64,000 nucleotides of DNA. Origin: Branchiostoma floridae. Taxonomy: Eukaryota; Chordata; Leptocardii; Amphioxiformes; Branchiostomatidae. The notes beneath the pieces are model-generated. The model worked only from the letters and a program-made list of their open reading frames with translations. It made no database searches and was not told the origin of the DNA. The stretch is taken from contig NC_049994.1 in NCBI RefSeq assembly GCF_000003815.2, positions 14,648,319 through 14,712,318 of the forward strand. Direction: 5' to 3'. The stretch's first letter is position 1. Every line of letters begins with the position of its first letter. Shown here in pieces: positions 1-12,000 of the stretch. Position numbers and translations under genes: made by a program.

Positions 1-132
1 TAAGTTTTCATGCTGTTGTGCCCTCGGTTGAGCACACAGAATTATACACCCTACAAATACTGTTACCAATGCTCAACCAAAAACATAACCTTCCTGGGGA
101 AGGTAATAATAACCCTGCTGTTTCTGCTCCAG

Positions 133-3100
133 CTTCCTGGTACTGAGATGCTGCAGGACTACTTTTTCCGCTACGGCCGCCATCCTCTGATCGAGTTGCC
201 ATTGGCGATCAACCCAACGGGCTGCGCTCGCTCCGAACCCAAGATGCGCACCTACATCAGAAGGTACAGTCTTTCTATTATACCTCACTGGATAGACCCT
301 GTTTGGGACAATGTATCTTGTACAGGTGTACTGTAAATTGTTTTGAAGAAAAGGTATTCCAAAAACATCTCTTACATTGCTTTGTTCATGTGTAGTTGGT
401 TTCAGTCCAGCCTACACGGTTTATACCATGCAAATACCTTAACATTACTCTGTAAAGTATGCATGTCTTCCCTTTAAAAGAACTCAACTTTTACTCACTG
501 TTTACACTGTATACATAATCATGCTGCATTGGTTGTCATATTCTGAATTGATTTTCAGAAATACATAGGTTGGGTAGTCAGGAAAGCTTTTCAAAGTAAA
601 GGAATCGTGTTAATGGAAATAGAAAGAAAATCCAAAAATGGGTTAAACATTTTTAATGAGAAACCTGTAAAGCACATATGTCTAATGTTTCTTCTTCCGA
701 TTATGTTCCCCAAGACACCATGCTATGACCAGCAGTAACACATCACGGTCCAACCAGACCACCCTTACTGGGAAGCTGCTGTCCCCCTATCATAAGCAGT
801 TTGCCCAGTTAAAACCTGTCAAGCACACTAGGACATATATTTACTGCATACTAATGTTTGTACTTTGATTGTGTTCCCCAAGGCCCCATACTCTGACCAG
901 CAGTAACACATCGCGGTCCAGCCAGACAACTCTGACAGGGGAGTTGCTGTCCCCCTACCATAAGCAGTTTGCCCAGTCCAAGTCGGCGCAGTACCGCAAA
1001 CTCAAGCAGGAGTGGCGCAACAACGTGGTGCTGGGACGCTCACGGATACAGGTAACTGTTGCTATGGCAATACATGTGCATTCATTATTACCTTACTGTG
1101 TAAAGCTCCTGAATGAGGACGGGTAATTTGTCATTTGTGCAGTGAATGTTTGTGTCATAACTAATCAAATATTTAAACAATTAGAGAGATTTCGAATGTT
1201 TATTAATGATGTAAAGTTAGTGGTTGAAATCCTGACTTTAAAAAAAAGCAACAAAATGCTATCTGGTGGTCCCTATTAAAAGTCTTTGACCCTAGCATTA
1301 AGAATTGTTTGTTTATATTCTTCTTTGTTTATAACCTGTCCTTTCCTCCTATCTAATTTGACCATTTTTTAAAAGTCTATTATTAAGTGGTCGCAATAGG
1401 CAGGTTTGACTTACATCCAATTGAATGGTAAATGCTTACTAACCATTGACCATCTTTTTTAGGGTCTCGGCCTGTTTGCAGCCAAGGACATTGACAAGCA
1501 CGTGATGGTGATCGAGTACATCGGAGTCATCATCAGGAACGAGGTCTGCAACAAGCGGGAGCACATCTACGAGGAACAGAACCGCGGAGTCTACATGTTC
1601 CGTATCGACTCTGACCTCGTCATCGATGCCACGCTCGCCGGGGGCCCTGCCAGGTTCGCCGTCAATCGTCTTATTTTATTAAATTTGCCTCTCTAGTTAT
1701 TACCTTTATTTCATTTTGAGACTCAAGGAGCGTTGTAAAAAGGGCCCGTTCAAAAAAGGAGTTGGAAACGGTCTAGAGCCCTATAAATTTATTTATTTTG
1801 TCGAGTACTTAATATCGGGTTTGTATGGAATAGGGGTTAGTGTTTGAAGTTCATGGTTGAAACGAGTCTGTAGTGCACTGTAGTAATATCAGATACATTT
1901 ATTATTCATATAAGATGTATTTATCTAATCTTCAAAAACAGCTGGGTAGCATCCTTCAACAGACATTGTCGATTTCCATTTAGGCCCAGGGTACCTAGGG
2001 AAAAATTAGCACATAACAGAAATTGAATAATACGTAAATGATACAACAAAGTAATATATAGGAAATTGTCATTGTCCGACATGTTTGAAGCAACTTTTCT
2101 TGACAAATGGCAATGAAAAATAATAAAAGAATAAGAGAGAGTTGAGAAGTTAAAATTGCCTTTCCCCTTTAGGTACATCAACCATTCGTGTAACCCAAAC
2201 TGTGTGGCCGAGGTGGTGAACTTTGAGAAGGAACAAAAGATCATCATCATCTCATCACGGCGGCTTAGCAAAGGAGAGGAGGTAAGCGGACATGCTTAGG
2301 ACAATCTTAAACTGAGTTAATTTGTTGGAACTTAATTCATGGTAGAGGGAAAGGAGATGTTTAAAGTGTTTTTTCATTTTCCCCCTACCATTAAAAGTTT
2401 GCAGTTGAAAATACTGCTTGGACATTTGTTTGTTAAACATGCAACATAAAATCACAACATAAAAACTGCAGTATTTTAGCCCAGATAATAGTTACTAACA
2501 GAATACAACTAGTAGATAATATTTGATTTTGGAAATGGAAAACTATTCAGATTGTGTCTACTGCCTTTTGCAGTGACACTAAACAGATCTGTTGAAGAGC
2601 AGGTTTTATACCCTAACTTTGAATTCCAAAAAATGGGAACCTGAACTTCTGACAGTTTCCAAAATCATATCTAGTTGCTTGAGTAACTGTTATTTGACAT
2701 ATCTTATTACCAGGGTGTCTAACCTTTGTTAACCTGCAATATCGTTAATCTTTTCCAAACTGTTTCATTTTTTGACAGGAGCCCTTTTTTTCCTCATGTA
2801 TGATGTATTAAGATGATTGCTTGTTGCATGTATTTTGTATTTCTAATCTTCCAGACAGACTAATATGGAAACTGATTATAGTGACGGACTAATTTTGCTC
2901 CAGTCCAATTCATTTTCAGTTGAGACTAGTTTGTCAAAATGAATTGTGCTTTGTGAGAATTGTTTGTATGGTACAGCCATATGAAGTAGGGCCCTAACAG
3001 TTTTGTTTTTTGGTTCGCGTATTTGGTGGTATCATCAAAATCTTTTCAAAATTGTGGCCAGTGCTTAGCCCACAGTGGGAAAATGTGTACCAAAGGTCTC

Positions 3101-3385
3101 ATTAATTCATAAGTGTTTTCATCCAAAGTATGTATAAATGATTACTGATTGTGCATTAGACAATCTCTCAACCTTTTTTTTTATAATGTTGCAAACTTAG
3201 GGTAACTTGAAAAATTAGCAAATTGAACAGTATGTGTTAAAGAAGTTGTCTGAGAAGTTGTTGATGATGTGCTTTGTTTTTTCCCCTCTCAGCTGACCTA
3301 TGACTACAAGTTTGACATCGAGGATGATGAACAGAAGATCCCGTGCTGCTGTGGTGCCCCCAACTGCCGAAAATGGATGAACTAA
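133..3385 (+). CDS. KMT2C/D: Histone H3K4 methyltransferase KMT2C/D (MLL3/4), C-terminal five exons
   Basis: Exons read 133-263, 883-1051, 1463-1653, 2173-2281 and 3293-3385, all with AG/GT borders and compatible phases, ending in TAA. The first encodes the end of the FYRC region ([20 protein letters not shown]) and the WDR5-interaction (WIN) motif GCARSEPK, which in vertebrates is the MLL3/MLL4 version. The next encodes the pre-SET linker. The SET domain follows, with [10 protein letters not shown], the cofactor/catalytic motif [11 protein letters not shown], and ELTYDYKF. The post-SET zinc site is CCCGAPNC and the protein ends RKWMN, as KMT2 proteins do. The enzyme methylates H3K4 (mainly monomethylation at enhancers) in the COMPASS-like complex with WDR5, RBBP5, ASH2L and DPY30. 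The gene is cut by the left window edge, so the PHD, HMG and FYRN parts are not visible. All catalytic residues I can recognise are intact. The family call is very secure; C versus D cannot be separated and is probably meaningless in a lineage that predates the vertebrate duplication. Confidence 0.96.
715..811 (+). pseudogene. Degenerate tandem copy of the KMT2C/D exon at 883
   Basis: This block repeats the first part of the exon at 883-1051, including its upstream acceptor context (ATGTTCCCCAAG before it, TGTTCCCCAAG before the real exon). In the phase left by the preceding exon it stays open as [20 protein letters not shown] and on through [11 protein letters not shown]. It then diverges into intron-like sequence with no GT donor at the matching place and meets TGA near 869. 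Flanking intron sequence is also duplicated: AAACCTGTAAAGCAC at 661 matches AAACCTGTCAAGCAC at 812. It is therefore a tandem duplication of about 150-170 bp that copied an acceptor and half an exon but not the donor. Most likely it is skipped. Confidence 0.85.
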
Positions 3386-5430
3386 GCATCACACAAACCC
3401 CCCTCCCAAACCCCCTCTGGAAAAGAGTGCAAGACTTGGTCAGTCGTTTACAGTGTCAGAAATTGTTCGGTTCGAATTTGCTACACCAGTGCAAACAGAC
3501 TGACTCGGTCGGTTGCGAAAAAGCAGATGGAAGGACTACATTTCCCATACATCCCATTGTTTGTTAGTGTGTGTACAGAAGATGATTGTCATAATCGTTA
3601 GACTTTTTAAGGACAAAGTGGCTGTGGCCAAGAGCATTTACCATGAAACAAGTTGAACAGAATCATGTACTGAACCTGAAGAAATGCTGCAATACTCAAG
3701 CCACCCTGTAAGTAGAAATATAGCGTCTAGCTACGTCTCCAATCCTGTCTACTGGGTAGTCACGATTTCTTTTACTCTTGCAAAAAAGACGCCGTCACAT
3801 TTTTGGCGACGCCTAAGGGGCGAAGCCATTTTTATTACCCGTGTATATAGTGTACATAGCATATGGCAGGAGCGTGTCTGTGTAATTAAATGCAAGGAGT
3901 GAGTTAGTTTAGAAGAGGGATGCGACTCGAAGCTGCATAGACGGCACATCCTGAGTATTTTGATTCCGCTAGTTTAGTTAGGAGAGGAACATCACTGCCA
4001 TGCAAAGGAGGTAATTCAGCAAAACCGATGTGTAATGTGTAAATATTGGATTACTACAGAGGATTACAACTACTACACGCACTGGTAGTTCTAAGTTACA
4101 TGTTGGTCTGGCATATTCCATGGCAGTATCATTTTCCCAATCAGTACCATGTACACAATTAATTAACTCATTGATTGATTGATACGAAATCAATTTTGTT
4201 GCTGTGCTGTCCGAGCAACAGACAAGATTTAAACTGCAAACCTTTCAAATGATAGAGGCTTAAAGTAATATACTGTGTGGTTGGTTATCGGTGGACGACT
4301 TGGAGGCGAAATATGGCAGCTGCAAAGGTAAAAAGTTATCCCCCGTTCGCGCTTTTTTGTACGGCAAAGACAGAAAGCAGTGCTGTATGGTGCATAATCA
4401 TGTTAAAGTACGGTCTCCAGTATGTACAAATCACTGAATATCAATCGACCAATGAACGACGTGCTTTAGGACCACGTAACCGTAGCGACGTGGCGTCGCC
4501 ATGACAGTGGTTGGTAGGCGGGGCTATGCTTCCGTTGCCGGGATAGAATCCCGAGTTGTAGGCAAACTAACTAACACAAAATACATGCCCACAATGGAGG
4601 CCTATTGGAGCCCTTAGGTAAATGATGATAGGTTATTCCGTACACACATGTATTGGTTAAGATGATGATCCCATGTATGTAACCGAGCCTTGTACAAAGA
4701 GTGAAATTTGTAAAGACCTAATTTTGAATTCGTACAGTTAGTTTTCGAATCCAGATTTTTGTCGACCCTGTGCAGTGACTGTATGTGTTTGAGTATGTGT
4801 TTGTAGCAGGACTATTTTCAATAACTTTTTGGAGTCTGACTTTTCAATATGCATTATAGAATCCATATTATCTTTGTATTAGTCCAAGTGTATAGTAAAT
4901 GGCAAACTTTGTAGCCAAAATTCCTTTTGGCTCATCGTGTTGCTGTGCTGTGACTGAAAAATAGATCTTGTTTGTTCAGAGTATTTGAACTTCTGAAACT
5001 GTCCCTATAAATGGATATCCCTATAGTTAGACTCCTTCATTTCACTCTGTGATGCTACCTGTGTGATTTCTAGTTAAATAATAAGGAACAGAAAGACTAT
5101 AAAACTTTTATTTTTGTGGCATAACAATCACATTATAAGCTAAGGTACGAAAGTGTAATAATAAAGGTATATTTATGAATAACTCAACGTTTATCACCAC
5201 ATATGTACATGTAGTTTAACCAATGGCCAATCGTGTACAGTCTGTGATTTTGGGATAAATTATTCCAATTAGTGCTGAGAGTGATTAATTAGTGACCTAG
5301 TTAATTAGGTGTCCAAAGAAGGGAGGGTACTACAGTATAGTGTGACTTGTATGTGCGGTATGGTATTTTGCATATAGTGCGCAAACCCGTGTATTTTATA
5401 ATATCTCTTTTTTGGTTACAAAATAAATGT
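3386..5430 (+). other. KMT2C/D 3' UTR and downstream flank
   Basis: No coding potential is seen after the TAA at 3383-3385. AT-rich sequence runs on with candidate polyadenylation signals AATAAA at 5160-5165 and 5422-5427, the first of which would give a 3' UTR of about 1.8 kb. A GC-richer patch near 4440-4560 has no clear assignment. The true poly(A) site cannot be told from sequence alone. Confidence 0.45.
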
Positions 5431-5564
5431 CTTTTTACTGAGGTGAAAAAAAAGTACTTGAATGTGTGTCTTTTATTGTTGCACCTGAAAGATTCAAAGC
5501 CAAATATTATAGTGCTTAAAAATCTGTGCTACAATCTTGTTTTTTTCATGAAAAAATTGTCTGT

Positions 5565-5670
5565 GGGCTCCTGTGGCATAACTGCAGGGTGTTTGGCCCG
5601 AACTCAGATACCCTGGGTTTGAATGCTGTCATGCTACCAATCAGGAAGAATCATAACAGTTGATTGGTCA
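5565..5670 (+). mobile_element. tRNA-derived SINE-like element
   Basis: TGGCATAACTGCAGGG followed about 40 bases later by GGGTTTGAATGC resembles the A box and B box of an internal Pol III promoter spaced as in a tRNA. No tRNA cloverleaf can be drawn, so this looks like a SINE head rather than a tRNA gene. Similar A/B-box heads lie on the minus strand near 36240 and 55060. Confidence 0.4.
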
Positions 5671-7280
5671 CTTCAGCACCCTGCTCTTCCCTACTTACAG
5701 ACAACTACTTCTTTCCGATTAAATATAGTACATGTAGAGTCTTAACAAAATAATTTCATGGTGTCCTTGCAACGAGCTATAGACAGTTGAGCCGCGACCT
5801 GAGTGGCTGGGGTGTGTGGGTCACTTCAAGACAGACAACTGCTTACTAGTACTTCTATCCAGTTTAGATACAAGTAGAGTCTTCAAATATTGTCATGATG
5901 AAATATTTTCACTTGCAGACCCACACGGCTTAAATTACAGCTTTGGCTTCGGCCCTTCAAGTTTTTCCCCTCTCTCGTCTACTATGATTGAAATGAAAAC
6001 AACGATTTAAAATTTGCTGAACATCGGAAGAAGTTAAACAATAACAATTCCGGGAACTGCGAGGCAAGCCCCCGCCCACACACTTTCCAACACCTATTGT
6101 TCTTCACTTGAAAATGCCAAGACAATGTCAGACCTTGGCAAATGTCAGACCTCAACCCACGACAGGCAAAAGTTGCATAACACAAACGCAATCTTCTGGG
6201 ACTTACTTTGCCCCGGAGGCACGTTTAAATGTTTATACAAAGTTTGTGTTTCGATTTTAGCTCCTGTCTTGTTTTTGTGAGACCCGCAACAGACTAATCT
6301 TCAATATCAAATCTTCCTTTGTCGTTTCAATGTTTGCTTAGGGATAGGTGACAAGTACACGTGCTCGTCACAAGTTCTGTGGCCAGGGACGTACATATGA
6401 AGGAGCTTTACTCTTGACTCTGCGATCACATTGTCTTATAATCGCAAACTGAGGATTATGTACAAAACTCAACCGACTTGTTACTGAAAATGCGCTAAAT
6501 TTCCAAAGTTACACATCGAACGACAGATGTGACGGAGCCCTTAGTTTTGATCTCAAATCTGGTAATTTTTGAGTATAAATCAAGTAATCTTCATTCATGT
6601 TGTTCCAAACTTTATCATCGAAGTGTAGTTGTTTGGTTTGGCGCTAGTTTGTCCTAAACTTATTCAAAATTGTGGTCAAGACTTGAAGTGGTTGCTTACG
6701 ACTTTAGCAGAACACACACAGTTTTCACGGTAATCCTTCTGTCATCATTGGAAAAGGGGCCCCGTCGGGTGGTGTACGGGCTGTTTTTTGCGTGACCCCT
6801 ATGTGGCCCGTGGGACACCCTGTGGTTACCGAGGTACTAGTGGCATTTACGGATACTGCGCCGGGCCCCGGGATTTTTGTTTTAACTCGGAGCGAATCGC
6901 GAAAACACCGACAGGTACCCCCGCGGTATGTGGCAGGCCATCGTGACAAATCTGTGACTTCAGAGGCCGACAGTGCTACACCCCTGACGGGAACATACAC
7001 TACTGTGCCCGACGGGTTTTGTCATAAACTTTTTTTTTATTTCTTTTTCTCGGTTGTTTACTAAAATTGTTAAGCTAGTAGCTATAAGCCCCAGGCAACT
7101 TACACGGCAAAAATTTGCCACGATAAGGCCAACCCACCCCCATGACATGCCTGCAACTCCCCCGCAACAGACTAATCCAATTTGCTGTTTCGATTTCTCC
7201 TCCACTGTTTTTTTTTTTAAGATTTGAGATGATTCTTAGCCTCATTGGTTGGCTGCGCACATGTTTCCACGTGACTAGAC
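5671..7280. other. Intergenic region between KMT2C/D and the first receptor gene
   Basis: I see no gene here. The stretch 6750-7020 is GC-rich and open in more than one frame but matches no family and has no splice logic, so I treat it as non-coding. AT-rich tracts at 7029-7050 and 7208-7220 are simple T runs. Confidence 0.5.
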
Positions 7281-7281
7281 G

Positions 7282-7392
7282 TATATACACAGACGGAGGT
7301 GCTGTAATCTATTAAGCAGATAAGTCCCGTCGACTGAAGATTAATCCATTTTCTTTCCTGAGATCACCGCCTTAACCTGAGCTGCGAAACAG
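7282..7392 (+). promoter_or_regulatory. Putative promoter and non-coding first exon of receptor gene 1
   Basis: TATATA at 7282-7287 is followed by a stretch ending CGAAACAG and the strong donor GTAAGA at 7393. The coding exon at 8898 is entered through an acceptor (CCCTTCAG) ending at 8884, so an upstream non-coding exon is expected; this is the best candidate. The start would lie near 7310. Inference only, with no transcript evidence. Confidence 0.35.
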
Positions 7393-8361
7393 GTAAGAAC
7401 TTTTAACTATGCTCTATAGATGAGTGTGTGTTTAGACATGATCTATGTCATGGCGGCTATGCTCGTTTTTCTGTCTTTGTTTTCCTAGTTAATTTTTAGT
7501 CTCGATCAAAAAGCAGATATATGATTTTGGCATTGCTGAAAAAAAAAACGCACTGAGAATATGCACACAAAACGATACCACTAGTAATGAAATACACATG
7601 TACTTGAAATGCATGTCTGTCCTGTCTTGTCACTCTCCTTTTTTGTAAAAAGACCACTTGTCTAAGACGACTCGATTCTCTTGGTCCCCGGTGGTCTTCT
7701 TAGACGGGTTATACTTTACCTGACTTGCTGTTGCAATTCTGCTCTGACATAAAAGTTTGTCACATTATCGGCGTGAAAAAATGAATTTGCGTGCTCAAAA
7801 GTTCTTCCTATCTTTTCTGACAGGATAAGATTCTACTGGTATTGAAATCGTCGCTTTTCCGTCGCACATGTCAAAAGGCGCTAGTCGCTGTTGCGAAGAT
7901 CAAAATTCAATTCTACGTGAGAGAAAAAGAACCCCCTAGGCTTGCAATCCAACGGCGAACAATGTACTCAATCCAACGTCGCTTCATTTCCTTCTAGCAA
8001 GGAGGTTCAATCTTTTTTGTTTTGTTTTAAGCAGCCTGGGGAAAAAAAGAAACAGTCTCAATACCCGATCTACAATATCCTTCCACTGGATAAAATCAAT
8101 CGCTATATGTCTAGCAAAATGTCCTACTGAAGTTCAGAGATCAGTGCCGTAAGCCGGTATACAGGGTGACTGATGTTGTACATAGTGCGTTGTTGTTGCG
8201 GGATTTTTTTGTTTGACGTTTGCTACCTTGCGACTGAATCTTGAACGGACAGGCGATCTTTGTCTAAAATGGAAAGATTGGAACGCCTATTAAATAAAAA
8301 TGTAGAGTAGAGTGAAAAGATGCAATTTTCGTTGTTCCACACCTATTAGCACACTGACGCC

Positions 8362-8485
8362 TAGCCTCCATAGCAGGCTCTCTGGGGCCTTTTTTGGGCT
8401 CATAATACACTTTTGCTGGCCATTACATGCCGGCAGTCAGAAAAGGCCAGCAAAAAAGGCCCCAGAGAGCCTGCTATGGAGGCTA
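8362..8485. mobile_element. Hairpin MITE with TAGCCTCC ends and 9-bp target duplication
   Basis: The outer ~34 bases at each end are near-perfect inverted repeats (TAGCCTCCATAGCAGGC on the left, its complement on the right), and the interior is also partly palindromic. Both ends are flanked by the direct repeat ACTGACGCC (8353-8361 and 8486-8494), which marks exact boundaries. The 9-bp duplication would fit a Mutator-type transposase. The element at 59455 has the same TAGCCT ends and also a 9-bp duplication. Confidence 0.85.
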
Positions 8486-8594
8486 ACTGACGCCAGCCCT
8501 GTCTTTGTTTTCAACGAAATTTTATAGTTATTGATTCGCTCCGAGCAAGGACGTTACATCTCTCTCAAATCTCCATTTTCTGTCTCTCTGACTG

Positions 8595-8693
8595 AGTGTG
8601 TATGTGTGTGTGTGTGTGTGTGTGTTTATGGTGCGTTTGTTTGTGTCTCTTAACGTGTTTCTTTCTCTGTTTCCCTCTCTGTCTTTATCTTTA

Positions 8694-8722
<29 letters not shown>
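8595..8722. repeat. (TG)n-rich microsatellite
   Basis: Two TG runs (about 8599-8624 and 8695-8718) are separated by CT/TTT-rich sequence. Apparent coding in this stretch is an artefact of the dinucleotide repeat. Confidence 0.9.
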
Positions 8723-8724
<2 letters not shown>

Positions 8725-8897
8725 TTCGAATTTGTTGCGTGTGTCTCCCTCTTAGCCCGCACGCGGGTGTGTGGTGATCGTGTGTGTTTCTGACACTCCC
8801 AATACTAATAAACAGACATACACCCTGAAACCTGTTCGAAGAAGTGGGTCTGTCACGTCTAAATACCTTGTTTGTTCCCTTCAGCCCTAGTAAGAAG

Positions 8898-9075
8898 ATG
8901 AGGCTAGGAGGAGGCTTGGTGGCCCTGCTCCTGCTCGTCTGTGTACCGCCGTGGTGTGCGGGCTGGTGGTGGGGAGGCAAACCCCGGGGGTACCGCCCGG
9001 AGGGTCGGCGGGGGTTCCGCGGAGGAGACCGGCGCTTCGGGTACCGGCGTCACGGGTTCGGCCGTAGACCCTGGG
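8898..9075 (+). CDS. Gene 1 exon: signal peptide plus Gly/Arg-rich segment
   Basis: MRLGGGLVALLLLVCVPPWC is a textbook signal peptide ending at CAG. The rest of the exon, about 38 residues, is almost only G, R, W, Y, F and P (WWWGGKPRGYRPEGRRGFRG). The exon ends in phase 1 at donor GTAGGT. The paralogue's first exon (20303) has the same plan: MKLGGG start, hydrophobic core, PWC, then a Gly/Arg/His segment. Confidence 0.85.
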
Positions 9076-12000
9076 GTAGGTGTCTTTCAAAACTTTACCT
9101 TTGTTTGTTTGTTTGTTTGTTTGTTTGTTTGTTTGAACCTTTATTTATTCATGAGAAGCTCTAATCGTCCAACAGGCCGATTGCCATTGAGGTTATGAGG
9201 GAGGAAAGGGTCAGATGAAATATAACACAGATACAGATTACATTGGGTCTTAATAAATCTTTTAACATATATGTATATCGCTTCACATACATAGTACAAT
9301 GCATATAGTAGGGCGAAACGTTCAGTGTTCATAGTCCGTGCCCGTTCGTTTCGTTTTATTTGTCAATACGGATATGTTTTCGGCGTATTTGTCTGTGTGT
9401 GTGTATGTCTGGCTGTCTCTGTCTGTGAAAAGCATAGCTCAAGAAGACGTGGATGGATTCTGATGATTTTTGGTAGGTGGGTTGGGGCTGGGAAGACGAA
9501 GGTCAAGTTCGATGATGGCCCCTAAACAGATTTCTAAGGTACAGCAGGGTAGAATGCCATGAACAAGGCGCAGATATTAGTCTTGGTGTTTAGTACTGCT
9601 AAAGAACTTGCCATAAATTGTTTGATTGATCAAAAGAATGGATGTTGTCTACGTCCATTTCTGCTCAATTGTTGTGTGATAAATTTTGATCGATTGATGG
9701 ATGGATGGATATACGTAAGACATCATTTTGTATCACTTTAAAGGGTAGTTTCTTTCCAATAATATCGATGTATGTATGTATGATAATGGAGATATGATTA
9801 ACCAATGCTAAGTCGAACATTGGAGTGTCTCGCAATGTACTTAACGTCCAGTACTGTAAGGATCCCAACTCTTTTGGATAAGTGTGGTGGGCTCTTTTAC
9901 GTGCTATATTTGTGGTTCTCCTCGATCAAACACGGCACCTATTTCTATCTTCCTATTCGAGGGAGTTCCCTAACCAAAGCTATATATATAGGTACTCATT
10001 TTCACTTGAATGAAGAGGAAATTCGTATAAGCTGTCTATCTTAGGGGCACAACGTCAGAGTATATCAAGAGACTTAAACCCAGAATCGCTGGGCTTTAAA
10101 ACAGACCGTTACGCGACCCAACACTAAATAACCACTTAACTTGACATGATAGATGATGGGATTTCATATGCATGATTATTTGGTGAGGGTATGGGGTGAA
10201 AGAGCTGGGGGTCTCCGGAACCAACTGGAGGGAATACGCCCAGAACAGATCAACCTGGCGTGAACTTTCCATGCCTGTAGCCGCTATGCATCAGACTTTG
10301 ATGCCTGCGAATGATTGATTGATGGGGCCGTGGGCCTATAGTTGTATGTCTTTCAAGTGAATTGCGCTTTTCTCAAGATTTACTTCTTTTTACATTCATT
10401 CAGAGCTATGCACAGTTTCACTTTTCAAACACAAGTTTGCTGTTTTCCTATTCAACATATTCCCCTAACAAAAGCCCAACAATACGTTTAGGCTTCAGAC
10501 ACAGAATAGGTATATCGAAAACCCCTTATTCTACAGTCTCTCAGCTCTAGGTATTTTAGGTATGTTTTGCCAAACTGTTTTAGGAAATCTTTACGAAGGA
10601 TTCCGAGAAAAAGGTGGCTAATTGGCGACATACCTTCCCTCGGGAACGTTCTGCCTTGGGCTGGTCGGTGTGTTCTATCGTCTGAAATGTACTGCGTGGG
10701 AGATGGTATTTACAAGTGAAAATATACGTTTCCGTTGTTTACTTAAACTTATAAGGGCAAGAAGTATTGCTTTTGGTTTGCCTTAGGCTGTTTGACATTT
10801 GTACTCTTATGACAAGTATGTGTTTTTCGACTGTCTGTTCGTAGAGGAGCCGGGTTCTCCGTGATAGTATGTGAATACAGTACAATACTGTAAATACATC
10901 TAACTAAGCCCGCGAGTTGGCGCTACCGCGAACTCAAAACCACCGCGAAATTAAATCTCTGCGAATTTAAAAACATTTACCATATGCGCAGTGCAGTGCA
11001 GTTTAGCCGACAGAGGAGTTTTATTCTACCGCGAAGACTCCTCTGCCCGCAAAATCTGCTTGGATATTACGCTGCATGACTGGGATGATGTCTGCCATCT
11101 CTGATTGTCTTTTTTTCATCCATGTACTGGGTTTATTATTTAGTGTGTCTGCTTTATCTTGTTGTCTTTTGGGGGGTCCTTTCCAGTGTGATTGGTTGAA
11201 AACCTACATGTCCTTTGGGCGCACATGGGGCAATAACTGTCGTATTGAGTCACCTGAGTTAGCCATAGAATGGCAGCCGCTCCAGACCCTTGTGATTTAT
11301 CCCTGCCTATTGTAAACTCATTACAATTCAGCCCCTGGATGCGAAGAGAGAGTAGTCGGCCCACCCAATAACAAATAACAATAACAATTGTTCTTGTGTC
11401 CATGCAGAGAAAAGGGTTTGCTTTCATGACCAAGTTCCGATACCGACGTTTCCCGAAAACGTGGACCAAGCCACCGCTGTTGTACGGAGCTATAAAGCCA
11501 TTCTGCGGTTTCCGGTCGACTTACCGAATGCAACGACATCTATCGACCTGAACTATAACCTCATCAACGGACTGGCCAATCAGACCTTGGCAAAACTGCA
11601 AGATTTGCAGGTATGTATTGAAATAAAAATTCCACCGTGAAATTTTGTTTCTGTGCAACTTTTGTGACAACGACGGTGCTATTGCCTTTCTTTTAGTGTG
11701 TGCCTGCATTTCTGTGAACATTACTGAGTGACAGTTTGGCAGTAACGTTATATAAGGTGTAAATGATGTAATAGGGTACTTGAGGAATTGAAAGTCAGGT
11801 TTGGCTCTGAACCAATGTTGTACACAGACAGTGAGTGAGTACACTTGAATGGAATGAATCGATTATGGCTGCTCCCACGCAGTAATGTCAAGTGGTCCGG
11901 GATGCAGTGTGATTTAGAGCTTGTTACAAATAATATTCAGCTAGTTGTATTAGACTCTTTTAAACGCTTGTTTTGTTGTATTCCCAACATTTTGAAGCTA

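Noticed and set aside
5565-5670. tRNA gene
   Set aside because: A/B-box-like motifs exist but no acceptor stem, anticodon arm or terminator T-run at the right place; the same holds for 36240 and 55060.
6725-7064. Overlapping open frames on both strands near 6.7-7.1 kb
   Set aside because: GC-rich chance frames with no domain, no splice partner and no similarity between them and the neighbouring genes.
8528-8980. Minus-strand 150-codon frame with HTHTHT runs
   Set aside because: Produced by TG/AC microsatellites and the complement of the gene 1 first exon.
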